Shown: positions 26,983 through 35,710, numbered from the stretch's first letter. The stretch is DNA of 64,000 nucleotides from an uncultured Parafilimonas sp. (GCA_903882935.1 CAIRZB010000084.1:144676-208675), one strand, 5' to 3'. A program made the numbers and translations. The notes: generated by a model not told the origin, from the letters alone.

Positions 26983-28203
26983 TCACTTACTTTTCAAATT
27001 ATACTTCCTTATCGCAACATTTTGCAAAGCGGGTAAATCGGAGGAAGGCTTATCTAAATAAAAATAGGCCGTGGCCGACACATCATCCACCCGGTAAAAA
27101 TTAACCCACCCTTTGGTAGGGCTGGATGCAGCCAACTGCACAGTGCTGTCGTGTTTATAAAAGTTTACCATGTTTCCATCATTATCCACGGTGACGGGTA
27201 TTAAGGGTACACCAGCTTTTTGCATAGCGGCCACTGTTGCAAAATCATCGCCGCCAATTTGTTGCAAGGTAACGCGGCATTCCTGCCCAAATAATATAGG
27301 GTCCAGTACATGATACCGGTAATACGCCCATTGCCTCAAATCCTTCTCAGCCAATAAACACCCGGTGTAATTATTTGCAAACCTACCTTGCCCCCATCCG
27401 GTGCCGACATAGTCTTCTGTACCAGTGCCGGCAATGGTGGGCAGCTTGCCGTCTCCGTCAAAGTACATTTTCACTTCGCCTTCGCCCCACCAAGCATTAC
27501 CGTATATCGGGTTTGCGTTGATGCCGATGTTCACACCTAAGTACCTACCCTTGCCTGTAACATGGGGCAGTAATTCAAAATCTTTTGCAAGGGTGGTGGC
27601 TGTGTCCCTATGCCAATAAGTATGGAAATATAAAAAGTTGGGCTGCCATGTTTTTAGGTATTGAAAATCTACATCGTAAAAAATATGGTCTAGCCGGGTG
27701 GTACTCTCGTTCACCACTACCAACTTGGCCGCTTTTTTAAAGGGCATTTGTATCAGGCATTCAAACGACCTACCCTCTGGGCTAGCAAACAAGGCGTTTT
27801 CAAAGGCCGTGGTTTTTCCCAAGCCGACACCAAAAAAATCCCCAAAAGGCACTTGCACGGCTGGCTTTGTTTCATTGTCCCAATATATCTCAAACCGTAG
27901 GCTGCGCAGCATTTCGGGGGTACGGTCGTCAACGGTTATCCATATGCGGTTGATGATGCCTGTGCCCTGAACGTCCAACAGAGGTTTGGTTTCACCCGCG
28001 TTAATAAAACTAAATGCGCGGCCTTTAGCACCGTTGTTTTCTAACCCTCCCGTCCCTTTTTTGGCGTCGGGGTTTTCTGGGCTTGCCCACCTGGTTGAAA
28101 GATGGTTGGTATCAAACTCATACAGCTTGGATTGGGCAGTGGCTTGTAATAACGCAAGTAGGCACGTAACGCAAAAAAGGATCAATATTTTGTTATTGGA
28201 CAT
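26983..28203 (-). CDS. DUF2961 glycoside hydrolase (GH172)
   Basis: An exported 406-residue enzyme. The signal peptide (ILILFCVTCLLALLQATAQ) follows the ATG at 28203, which is preferred over a start 12 codons upstream. Motifs include TRWASPENPDAKKGTGG, IINRIWITVDD, VQVPFGDFFGVG, and two Glu-containing motifs, WWGEGEVKMYFDGDG and AGTGTEDYVGTGWGQG, which hold the probable catalytic carboxylates. GH172 includes difructose-dianhydride I synthase/hydrolase and exo-alpha-D-arabinofuranosidases. The SlyD-like isomerase lies 37 bases upstream of this start on the same strand. Confidence 0.88.
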   Translation of the reverse strand: MSNNKILILFCVTCLLALLQATAQSKLYEFDTNHLSTRWASPENPDAKKGTGGLENNGAKGRAFSFINAGETKPLLDVQGTGIINRIWITVDDRTPEMLRSLRFEIYWDNETKPAVQVPFGDFFGVGLGKTTAFENALFASPEGRSFECLIQMPFKKAAKLVVVNESTTRLDHIFYDVDFQYLKTWQPNFLYFHTYWHRDTATTLAKDFELLPHVTGKGRYLGVNIGINANPIYGNAWWGEGEVKMYFDGDGKLPTIAGTGTEDYVGTGWGQGRFANNYTGCLLAEKDLRQWAYYRYHVLDPILFGQECRVTLQQIGGDDFATVAAMQKAGVPLIPVTVDNDGNMVNFYKHDSTVQLAASSPTKGWVNFYRVDDVSATAYFYLDKPSSDLPALQNVAIRKYNLKSK

Positions 28204-28240
28204 ATCGTATTTTGTATTTCCATTCGTGAAAATTCGCATG

Positions 28241-28576
28241 CTAACATATACACCCTGGCCCGCAGTCTTCTTCCGGTTGTGCTTTTGCCGGTTTGCTATT
28301 TTTTAGTTCTTCTTCCGTGGCGGGGCGAACCTCATCAATAACGACATCAAAATAAAAACTGGTATCTAACTGAAAACTCGTTTCATGCGAAATAGATATT
28401 CGTTTTTCATCCCCGGCCTTCAGGCCAACCAACTTTGCTTCTAATGCAGGTAATATAACGCCGCTGCCATGCAGGTATTCCACCGCCTTGCCCTGCAGAA
28501 TATCCTCCAGTACTTCTCCCGTGCTATTCCTCATCCTGTACCTGAGCGATACAACGGTATTGCTGCCCACCTGCAT
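28241..28576 (-). CDS. Small SlyD-like FKBP peptidyl-prolyl isomerase
   Basis: A 111-residue FKBP-fold protein without signal peptide. VVSLRYRMRNSTGEVLED and YLHGSGVILPALEAKLVGLKAGDEKRISI are the FKBP/SlyD signature, and the tail ends in CGPGCIC, a Cys cluster like the metal-binding tails of SlyD. It is shorter than SlyD because most of the insert-in-flap domain is missing. It is likely a cytoplasmic folding helper and metal binder. It lies directly upstream of the GH172 gene. Confidence 0.78.
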   Translation of the reverse strand: MQVGSNTVVSLRYRMRNSTGEVLEDILQGKAVEYLHGSGVILPALEAKLVGLKAGDEKRISISHETSFQLDTSFYFDVVIDEVRPATEEELKNSKPAKAQPEEDCGPGCIC

Positions 28577-28595
28577 AACTCTTTATTTAAAAACC

Positions 28596-28750
28596 ATCCG
28601 CTATTTGGTTTAGCTACCCATTGTCTTTCTCCGTTATTGGGTGTTTTCACCAACAACGATCATCGGGCGCTGACAATACGATGGTAGACCTACCTGTAGG
28701 CTTTGTTGGTGAAAATACCAACAAAGGCGAGTAAACCTAATAGCGGATAG
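28596..28750. repeat. MITE-like dispersed element with terminal inverted repeats, copy A
   Basis: About 155 bp bounded by ATCCGCTATTTGGTTTA (28596-28612) and its near-exact inverse ending at 28749 (16 of 17 positions). Inside are the hairpin-forming segments GGGTGTTTTCACCAACAA and GTTGGTGAAAATACCAAC plus a TGACAATACGATGG block. It occupies nearly the whole gap between the GH116 gene and the isomerase gene. A second copy lies at 61957-62102 and an eroded one at 25362-25532. It has no coding capacity. Confidence 0.8.
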
Positions 28751-28761
28751 TCATTCTTTAT

Positions 28762-31407
28762 TTATAATGTCGCGGATTTGCCAGATACCATTACTTTATC
28801 AACCTGAATGGAACCGTCATATACTTTTAACTTTGGTTTGCCGTTAACCAAGCTTACCGTGCCAAAGCCTTTTTCGGTGGAAATAAAACTGGTAAAATCG
28901 CCTACCTTACTGTCAATATGTAATGTTTTGTCCACTGCATCGTACTGCACCCCGGTAAGCCCTTGCAACAGCCCATAGCTGGATAGTGCCCTGGCGTACC
29001 AGTGGCCGCATTCATACTCGTTAAAAGGGTTGCGGGCCTTGCCGTCGTAGCGCTTTCTGCACGCGCGCACAATATCCAGCCCTTCTTTTACTTTGCCCGT
29101 TAGCATCAAGTGGCTGGCCACTTGGTATTCAATGCCGGTCCAAACCTCATCGCTGTAAACAAACGGCAGGGACAATCTTCCGCCTTTTGGCCAAGAGCAT
29201 AGCAACAGGCCGCCTTCATCCCCAAAAGCGTACGAAGGCCGCTGGGGGTTGGCATGCTCGCTTAGGTTGTTTTTTAAGTTATACCGGTGTACCGCAACAA
29301 GGTGACTTTTTGTTTTTTCAGCATCAAGCGGGCTCGGCAGGTAGCACATTGCCGCAATCCACGCACCCAATACGCCGTCTGATAAGCAGCCAGTACCGTA
29401 TTGGTATTTAGGCCCTTCCTTTTCTAACAGTGCTATCGCCTCCATCGAATAATCACCGCCGTACGATTTTTTTGCCTGCTCCGCGGGGCTGCGGGCGTTT
29501 AACCCAGTGGTTGTTATTTTTTGGTAGAAGTATTCACCGTTAAACAACTCCGACTCCATAAATTGTTTACCTTTTGCATACAATTCGCTGTACAAGCTGG
29601 TGTCTTGGTGAAGAAAATTACCCATTTGTATGGTAGCCGTTAATGCACCTAAGTAAAAGCTGGTGCAGAGTGCATCCGGCCCCCAGAATTCGATATCGTA
29701 GGTGTTATGGTGCGGTTCTTCCACCACGCCTTTATGCCGAGGGTCCCAGGTGCGTATGCCATAGTCCATACTCACCTTTACTAGCGGGTAAATTTTTTCC
29801 AACCATGCATTGTTGCCACTAATACGCCATTCGCGGTGTACCTTCATAATGCCGCCCAACTGGCCGTCTGCCGCCGCGTAAAAATCATGTTTTAAAGGCC
29901 TTATAGGCAGGTAAGCCCTAAAAGTTTGGTGCCCTTCTATGTTTTGGCCCTCGCAAAACTCGGTATGGCGCAGGGTGCGTTCCATAGCGGGAAACAGGTG
30001 TGGAATCGCCTGCGCGTAGTTCCAAACATGGGTGCAACTGCCGTCACAACAACCGCCGCCGTCCGCACAACCCTCAAAACTCCATAACCGTCCGTCGTAC
30101 TGCCGTAAAACGGTGGGTGATTTTAGGATGGATAGGTTGGCCGCCACTGCCTCCACCACCTCGGGCGGCAGGGTTGATGCATAAAAAGCATCCTTAAACA
30201 ACGATGATTTTTTATGCAATGCATCATATTGCTGCTGCCAGTAAGCGGCAACATCGTGAATATCTTTAAACCGGTTGCTATACCAAGGTTTATAATTACC
30301 GGCGGTATAGTTTTTATCCGCTATGTTATCGCCCAGTGCATCGGATGTAAAGCATTGACCCTGCTGAACATTATTAATCTCCTCCTGCGGCAAATCATCC
30401 CCAATGCGTATGTTGGTTACTGGCACGTACCAGGCTGTCATCAGCTTTATTTTCTTAGTTTGGCCTGGCAGCAGGGTAAATGGCACATATAGGGATGCGC
30501 CGGGTGCGCCTTCGTCAACAGGGGCCGTGCTTTTTACATTGCCGCCGCGTATGGTTTCCCAGGTAATGGTAAGTGGGTCAAACCAGCCGCCCCTAAACCA
30601 GCAATGGTCTACAATTGTATTCGCATCGTCTGTATAAATGGCAAAATCGCCCAGCAGGTGTGGTTTATCCTTGGTACCGTTGCAGGAAAGTACAAAGCCA
30701 CTGTCGATTTTTTTGATGGAACCTTTTTCATCCTCAATGGCCATGAAATTTCTGGCGTTGAAGGAGAAAACTGCCTCCAAGCTTTTTGTGCTGGTGTTGG
30801 TGAAACTATATTCCATAGCACCCACAGGCATGCCTGAATTATCTTTGTCGCCGGGGATGAAAGGACTCCACCCGGTGATAGTTGTTTTTAAGGGGATGTC
30901 TTTATCAGCCAAATTAATAATGCCAAATGGAAACTTGGTTTCAAAGTCAGCATAATGAAAACGTGGCAGCCCATAGATAGACCCCATGGAGCCGTTGCCA
31001 GCATCCGGCCGGCCGAATTTTTTCCAGTCTGGCACCGGGCCTTCCAATACCTTGGCACCGTATTGCAGGCCTTTTACACAAATGGCACCGAACATCCCGG
31101 GCTCGTTAAACACGTCGGGCCGGTTGCGCACCGACATGTGCGAGATGGCCCCCGTGCCTTCCATGCAAAACATTCCCGCGCCCATACCGCCGATGGGGAA
31201 AGCCAGCCTATTTAAGTTTTGGCCTTTGTAAACCGTGTTGAAAGGCCGGCCCTCAGTAGTGCTGTTAAATACATTACTGGATGAAATATCAAGCTTTTGT
31301 TCCCCCGTTTCTTTCCTTTTTAGCAATTCTGTTGGCGCAACAGTGGCGGTGATGCCCCCAATACCAAGGTTTTTGAGGAAAGAGCGGCGGCCAGATTTCG
31401 GTTTCAT
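28762..31407 (-). CDS. GH116 family glycoside hydrolase (glucosylceramidase-like), Tat-exported
   Basis: An 881-residue enzyme. The N-terminus KSGRRSFLKNLGIGGI is a twin-arginine signal. An N-terminal beta-sandwich (about 60-380; RLAFPIGGMGAGMFCMEGTG is typical) precedes the catalytic (alpha/alpha)6 barrel with DGSCTHVWNYAQAIPHLFP, EPHHNTYDIEFWGPDALCTSFYLGAL and YQYGTGCLSDGVLGAW. GH116 contains beta-glucosidase, beta-xylosidase and N-acetylglucosaminidase activities, and the family also occurs in D-arabinan utilisation contexts. The specificity cannot be read from sequence. It is the upstream gene of the GH116-isomerase-GH172 run on the minus strand. Confidence 0.9.
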   Translation of the reverse strand: MKPKSGRRSFLKNLGIGGITATVAPTELLKRKETGEQKLDISSSNVFNSTTEGRPFNTVYKGQNLNRLAFPIGGMGAGMFCMEGTGAISHMSVRNRPDVFNEPGMFGAICVKGLQYGAKVLEGPVPDWKKFGRPDAGNGSMGSIYGLPRFHYADFETKFPFGIINLADKDIPLKTTITGWSPFIPGDKDNSGMPVGAMEYSFTNTSTKSLEAVFSFNARNFMAIEDEKGSIKKIDSGFVLSCNGTKDKPHLLGDFAIYTDDANTIVDHCWFRGGWFDPLTITWETIRGGNVKSTAPVDEGAPGASLYVPFTLLPGQTKKIKLMTAWYVPVTNIRIGDDLPQEEINNVQQGQCFTSDALGDNIADKNYTAGNYKPWYSNRFKDIHDVAAYWQQQYDALHKKSSLFKDAFYASTLPPEVVEAVAANLSILKSPTVLRQYDGRLWSFEGCADGGGCCDGSCTHVWNYAQAIPHLFPAMERTLRHTEFCEGQNIEGHQTFRAYLPIRPLKHDFYAAADGQLGGIMKVHREWRISGNNAWLEKIYPLVKVSMDYGIRTWDPRHKGVVEEPHHNTYDIEFWGPDALCTSFYLGALTATIQMGNFLHQDTSLYSELYAKGKQFMESELFNGEYFYQKITTTGLNARSPAEQAKKSYGGDYSMEAIALLEKEGPKYQYGTGCLSDGVLGAWIAAMCYLPSPLDAEKTKSHLVAVHRYNLKNNLSEHANPQRPSYAFGDEGGLLLCSWPKGGRLSLPFVYSDEVWTGIEYQVASHLMLTGKVKEGLDIVRACRKRYDGKARNPFNEYECGHWYARALSSYGLLQGLTGVQYDAVDKTLHIDSKVGDFTSFISTEKGFGTVSLVNGKPKLKVYDGSIQVDKVMVSGKSATL

Positions 31408-31452
31408 ATTGCAAGCATTTTAAAATTCAATTTTTTTGTGTCGCATGCTGCA

Positions 31453-31661
31453 AATCCGCCGTGGCGGATTGACTTTTAATAGCCCCGGGTGAAACTCGGG
31501 GAACAATGACGTAGCGCATTATGTTTTGCGAACCCTGACGGGGTTCAACGCACCAAAAAACATATATGTTCAGCCCCTATCAGGGTTGGGTGTGCACTTA
31601 CTCGTCTCTTCCACGAGTTTCACTCGGGGCTATTGACAGTTAACCCCGTTTCGGGGTTATA
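31453..31661. repeat. Hairpin-rich element with 21-bp terminal inverted repeats
   Basis: Fills most of the 312-base gap before the FAH-family gene. AATAGCCCCGGGTGAAACTCG (31478-31498) is repeated inverted at 31614-31634 with one mismatch, giving a 157-bp core. Inside is GAACCC-TGAC-GGGGTTC; outside the ends lie AATCCGCC-GT-GGCGGATT at 31452-31469 and AACCCCG-TTT-CGGGGTT at about 31643-31659. The arrangement resembles non-autonomous palindromic repeats. No protein is encoded. Confidence 0.75.
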
Positions 31662-31719
31662 TACTATGAATCTATTGTCGATTTTCCAGTGCGATCTTTC
31701 AGGCAACGCAATAATTCAC

Positions 31720-32565
31720 TTACTTAACCGCCACCGTATTTGTTAATGTACCAATGCCCTCAATGGTTATACGCACCACATCACCCACATGCAATGTAAA
31801 TTCGTGGCCTGGCACCATGCCCGTGCCGGTCATTAAATAACACCCAACCGTGAAATCCATTTCGCGGAAAAGGTATTCGGCCAGTTCGGGCAACTCGCGT
31901 TTCATCCTGTTTAGTTGTATGGTATCGTTAAACAGCTCTGTGCCGTCCCGTTGTATGGTTATGCTTATCGTTGTTTGCTTGGATATGGGTTGCTCAGGCA
32001 CGTACAAGCATGGGCCCAAGGAGGCGCTTTTGTCATATACCTTGGCCTGCGGCAGGTACAAAGGATTTTCACCCTCAATGCTGCGGCTGCTCATGTCATT
32101 GCCGATGGTGTAACCCTGTATGGAGCCCTGTGCGTTGATAAACAAGGTAAGCTCCGGCTCCGGCACATTCCAGGCGGAATCTTTACGGATATACACAATC
32201 CCTTTATCGGCAACCACCCGCTGCGGCTGCGATTTGAAAAACAGCTCCGGCCGTTCGGCCGCATACACCTTATCATAAAAATCTGCCCCGCCGGATGCCT
32301 TGCTTTCCTCCATCCTCGCATCGCGGCTGCGCAGGTAGGTAACACCCGCAGCCCAAACCTCCTGGCTGCCGATGGGTGGCAGGGAATAATTGGCCACCCA
32401 GTCGTCAAATACTTCTTGGGTTATGCCTGCGTTACGGGTACTTTGCTGTTGTAGATAAGCATATAGGTTTGGCTGGTTTACCACTTCATCCCAACGTTCT
32501 TGCAAAATGCATATGCCTTTCTCTGTTTGCAGCAATATGCCCGTGGTTGTTTTGTAGAGTTTCAT
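31720..32565 (-). CDS. Fumarylacetoacetate-hydrolase-family enzyme, sugar-acid dehydratase-like
   Basis: A 281-residue protein of the FAH superfamily. The segment [20 protein letters not shown] with [17 protein letters not shown] closely recalls the 2-keto-3-deoxy-D-arabinonate dehydratase branch rather than fumarylacetoacetase itself; metal ligands lie in PEPELTLF, and [27 protein letters not shown] and GTGMVPG are family landmarks. It may therefore dehydrate a 2-keto-3-deoxy pentonate to 2-oxoglutarate semialdehyde (inference). No signal peptide, so it is cytoplasmic. It lies on the same strand as the GH116 and GH172 genes. Confidence 0.82.
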   Translation of the reverse strand: MKLYKTTTGILLQTEKGICILQERWDEVVNQPNLYAYLQQQSTRNAGITQEVFDDWVANYSLPPIGSQEVWAAGVTYLRSRDARMEESKASGGADFYDKVYAAERPELFFKSQPQRVVADKGIVYIRKDSAWNVPEPELTLFINAQGSIQGYTIGNDMSSRSIEGENPLYLPQAKVYDKSASLGPCLYVPEQPISKQTTISITIQRDGTELFNDTIQLNRMKRELPELAEYLFREMDFTVGCYLMTGTGMVPGHEFTLHVGDVVRITIEGIGTLTNTVAVK

Positions 32566-32792
32566 ATTGGCGTTATATACCCGGTGTGACGATTTCCGTT
32601 TGACCGGGGGAGTTAATATTGGTTTGCGAAGTATTTGTACTCATCTGCCAGTAGGCAAGTAAATACGGAATGCGGAGGCCTCGAGAGCGGCATTACGCCT
32701 ACCGATAAGGCCTATTCATGTACCTATTTCATAGTCTCGCTAGTATATAGTTCACTAAAAGAAATAGACCCTACATGCGCCCAGAATCGTAA

Positions 32793-33123
32793 TTATTCAG
32801 GAATAAACTTTAAAAGTTCGTCCAGCTCTTTATCAGTAAGGTTGTCCATTTCTGACTTGTCATAAATGGCAACCAGATAAACGGCAGCCTCAGTAACTAT
32901 AATATTTGTAATAACCCTTGCACCGCCACTTTTTCCTTTGCCTTTAGCTGCAAATTGGCAGCCGTATTTTAAAGCAGTTATTACCAAGAGCAGTGCCTTG
33001 CGCCGGGTTTTCTTCCAAGCTTTTTAATAAACTGCCAAATTCCTTTTTAAGCGAGGCATATTTTTTTACCAGCCGTTTAAGCTGTCTATCAAAAGGCGGT
33101 ATTGTGAAAACACTATAGTTCAT
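32793..33123 (-). pseudogene. RelE/ParE-type toxin gene broken by a frameshift
   Basis: The ATG at 33123-33121 overlaps the antitoxin stop by 11 bases. Frame one reads MNYSVFTIPPFDRQLKRLVK and KSLEENPAQG to CFKIRLPI and then meets a stop. Dropping one base in the AAA run at 32952-32954 joins it to AAKGKGKSGGARVITNIIV, AAVYLVAIYDKSEM and the usual C-terminus, giving a 109-residue RelE-type ribonuclease. So the toxin has a +1 insertion while its antitoxin is intact. A read error in the short run is possible. Confidence 0.8.
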
Positions 33124-33319
33124 CCAATAATTCTTTGGCAGGTCGTGCTTTTAATTTTCCCTCGCGTACCAACTTCAAATTTTCCACGGCCTCTTTCACT
33201 TCTTCCATCAAAAGGGCTTTTTCGTCAGAAATGGTTTTTGTTTTTACATAAGGCAGCCCTCGTAGCACTTCCAACAAAGAAGCGGCTTTGTTGTCCTTTA
33301 TATCTAATAGTACTCTCAT
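33113..33319 (-). CDS. Antitoxin of the RelE-type module
   Basis: A 68-residue protein starting MRVLLDIKDNKAASLLEVLR and ending KARPAKELLDEL. The N-terminal strand-plus-helix and Lys/Glu-rich C-terminal helix match small antitoxins paired with RelE/ParE toxins in Bacteroidota. I start at the ATG at 33319; the open frame extends 12 more codons upstream. The stop codon overlaps the toxin start, the classical arrangement of these operons. It should still neutralise cognate toxins from elsewhere even if its own toxin is dead. Confidence 0.75.
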   Translation of the reverse strand: MRVLLDIKDNKAASLLEVLRGLPYVKTKTISDEKALLMEEVKEAVENLKLVREGKLKARPAKELLDEL

Positions 33320-33402
33320 AATAGTTTTTTGTTTTAGGCTAAGTTTGATTGGCAAGGGGGGGTGAGTATTGTTGTAAGCCGAAGACCGTCACACAACCTT
33401 CC

Positions 33403-34257
33403 TCACTCCCGCAGCAGTTTCTCCACCTCCTCCACCGTAAGCCCCGTACTTCTCGCAACATCCTCTTTAGCAAGCCCCAGTTTTAATAAATTTCCGGCAA
33501 TATCTTTGGTGTTATCTGTTACGGCATCCTTAACGGCCGCCGTAACAGCATTTTTTATGGCCTTCGACATCCGCCCCCTGTCGTCTTGCTCGCGCATCAA
33601 AACATAATCGTACGCATCCAATTCAGCCTTCGTCCAATTGTGCTTGTCGGCATCTTCATAAGCACTCCGTAAGCCTTCGTCATGCACACTGGCGGGGATA
33701 ACCTCTAAATTTTCAGCATTCTTAATAAAGTAAACCCATTGGTCAATAATGGTGGATAATTCACTTTCTTTTTTGTTGAACTTCGGCAGTTCTATAAAAT
33801 TGAACTCAATATCCGATATAACATTCTCCCCCGTTTCTATGTCTAATATTTTATGGCGGCTTATATAGCCGGTGTTTTGGGTTACGGTAAAATCCAAAAT
33901 ACCTATAAAAAAAGTGGGGTGTAATTTCTCATATAAGTCACCCCGTTCAATTTGGGAGGAGTAGCTTTTCGAGGCGTAATACAGTACCCTTTTGTCAAAC
34001 CCATCCACTTCTGCCACCTGCATTTCTACAATATACTCCCTGCCGTTTTGGTCTTTTGCCTTTACATCAACAATAGTAACCTTACCACCCCTAAGCGCTG
34101 GTAATTGGTAGGGTGTAAGAATATCAACTGTTATAATTCTCCTGTCGTTTTCAAACAATAAAATGGCATTCAAAAAAGAAACTAACACTTCCTTCCTGTT
34201 CTCGTTTCCGAATATTTTCCGGAACGCCATATCGTTTGTAACATCCGCAAATTTCAT
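33403..34257 (-). CDS. Rpn/PD-(D/E)XK nuclease family transposase-like protein
   Basis: A 284-residue protein of the PD-(D/E)XK 'transposase' family (PF12784, related to Rpn recombination-promoting nucleases). DVTNDMAFRKIFGNENRKEVLVSFLNAIL is the diagnostic N-terminus; the nuclease core is VTIVDVKAKDQNGREYIVEMQ, with D, E and the second Q/K position in place. The C-terminal helix with LLKLGLAKEDVARSTGLTVEEVEKLL is typical and often varies in copy number. It cleaves DNA in studied relatives; here it sits beside palindromic repeats and a broken toxin gene, which suggests a mobile patch. Confidence 0.85.
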   Translation of the reverse strand: MKFADVTNDMAFRKIFGNENRKEVLVSFLNAILLFENDRRIITVDILTPYQLPALRGGKVTIVDVKAKDQNGREYIVEMQVAEVDGFDKRVLYYASKSYSSQIERGDLYEKLHPTFFIGILDFTVTQNTGYISRHKILDIETGENVISDIEFNFIELPKFNKKESELSTIIDQWVYFIKNAENLEVIPASVHDEGLRSAYEDADKHNWTKAELDAYDYVLMREQDDRGRMSKAIKNAVTAAVKDAVTDNTKDIAGNLLKLGLAKEDVARSTGLTVEEVEKLLRE

Positions 34258-34273
34258 GGCATAAAGATATTGA

Positions 34274-34471
34274 TTTATCGCAAACGCAGTAAGACGGTAC
34301 TCTCCGAAGTCTCCGGACTTCGTAGTTCTATGCTAAGAGTCTCCGACTCTTTCAAATACGGTGTCGGTCCAAAGGACTCCTTGGGAGAGACACCGTGCAT
34401 AATGCTGCGAAGTCCTGAGACTTCGCAGAGCGGGTTTATCGTAAACGCAGTCAGACGGGGACCGTCAGACT
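34274..34471. repeat. Array of consecutive palindromes between direct repeats
   Basis: Direct repeats TTTATCG(C/T)AAACGCAGT(A/C)AGACGG at 34274-34297 and 34435-34458 flank four palindromes: CGAAGTC-TCCG-GACTTCG, AGAGTC-TCC-GACTCT, ACGGTGTC…GACACCGT, and TGCGAAGTC-CTGA-GACTTCGCA; a fifth, GCAGTC-AGACGG-GGA-CCGTCAGACTGC, follows the second repeat. The array fills the gap between the Rpn-like gene and the DUF4380 gene. Confidence 0.75.
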
Positions 34472-34474
34472 GCC

Positions 34475-35710
34475 TTACCATTTCTTCACCTCATCCAAAT
34501 CCACGCCCAGTAATTGTTTGGCCAGTGCGCTTAAGGCCGCATAATCGCCTTGAAAATGGCAGGTTGTTTGTTTATAGGCCTGCACCTCGCCCGGTTTAAG
34601 TTCCTTTGCCGCAGAAGAAGATTCTATTTCGTAAAAAGGGCCAAGCTGGGTGCCGTCCTGCATGGGGCCGTCGTTGTAACTGTTAATAACATCGCCTTTG
34701 TACGGCTCTTTTTGTATCTCCCACTTGCTGTTTACGTAAGCCCCGGTTTTATCCACCTCCGGTATAAGAATAGTAAGCACGTTCTTTTTAAAGTCAAAAC
34801 TGCCCGCAATGGCTTTTGCCACAACGGGGGATAAGCCGAGTTTGCCCCTCGATTTTCCATCGCAACGAAAGTATAAAACACTATTTTTCACCAATAGCCT
34901 GTCAGCAGGTATTTTGCCAAAATAATTGTCAGTGATATGTTCTTTTGCGTTTGCCCCAGGGTGGAAGGGGATGATGACTTTGGTTTCGTCGGAAGGGGTA
35001 AACTGCCCCAACAGCCAGATAGACAATAACCCCGTTTCTTTTTTCCAGGCATTGGTACCGGTGTTTTTTAACTGGTTGTCTGTTTCAAAAGCCACATATT
35101 GCAGTCCATCCGGCACAGTCGTGTGCAGCTTGCCTTCAATGCCTGCTTTATCCAGCAACGCTATTTTTCGGGTAATATTAAAGGTGAAATCAGTGCCTGA
35201 ATAGTTGGTGATGGTTGCATTTTTGGTGAAAGTGGCTTGAGATTGCGAGGAATCTGCCACTTCGTACACATCGGTGTCAACAACCGGCGGTACCTGCCAG
35301 TGGGTTACGTTAAAGCTGTCGCCTTTTTTAAAATATAGGGAGTATTGGCCGCCTTCGGGGCCTAACCAAAAACGTTCCTCTCCGCCGTAGGCATTAAAAT
35401 GGGCGGCTTGTTTGCCTGAACCAATCAGCCCGTAGTTAAGCCACCCGAAGCTGCTGCCACTGTCTCCACCTGCGGTGCTGGTTATTACGCGGCCCTGGTA
35501 ATCGGCACTTAGCAATACTTTGGCGCTGCCATTGGTTAATTCAAGCACTTTGCCTGTATGCTGTTTTAAAAAAGCCGCATCGTACCCGTAGCTGCCTTTA
35601 GCAAAGGCTGTGTCGGTTGCAGCCTGCCCATCCTGCTTTACGGGTTGGTTACAGCCCAAGGTGGCACACGCGGTTAAACCGATAATCAATTTCTCTGAAA
35701 TTTTTTTCAT
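34475..35710 (-). CDS. DUF4380 domain lipoprotein
   Basis: A 411-residue exported protein. The ATG at 35710 (MKKISEKLIIGLTACATLGC) gives a lipoprotein signal with a lipobox and the lipidated Cys at residue 20; the longer open frame lacks a sensible start. KVLLSADYQGRVITSTAGGD and SFGWLNYGL followed by GGEERFWLGPEGGQYSLYF are typical of DUF4380, related to aldose-1-epimerase-like beta-sandwiches that bind sugars. Function is untested. It sits in the glycan-degradation stretch but in the opposite neighbourhood of the palindrome array. Confidence 0.85.
   Translation of the reverse strand: MKKISEKLIIGLTACATLGCNQPVKQDGQAATDTAFAKGSYGYDAAFLKQHTGKVLELTNGSAKVLLSADYQGRVITSTAGGDSGSSFGWLNYGLIGSGKQAAHFNAYGGEERFWLGPEGGQYSLYFKKGDSFNVTHWQVPPVVDTDVYEVADSSQSQATFTKNATITNYSGTDFTFNITRKIALLDKAGIEGKLHTTVPDGLQYVAFETDNQLKNTGTNAWKKETGLLSIWLLGQFTPSDETKVIIPFHPGANAKEHITDNYFGKIPADRLLVKNSVLYFRCDGKSRGKLGLSPVVAKAIAGSFDFKKNVLTILIPEVDKTGAYVNSKWEIQKEPYKGDVINSYNDGPMQDGTQLGPFYEIESSSAAKELKPGEVQAYKQTTCHFQGDYAALSALAKQLLGVDLDEVKKW

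Noticed and set aside
31915..32454. 179-codon plus-strand frame opposite the FAH-family gene
   Set aside because: The minus-strand gene is clearly conserved; this frame shows no domain.
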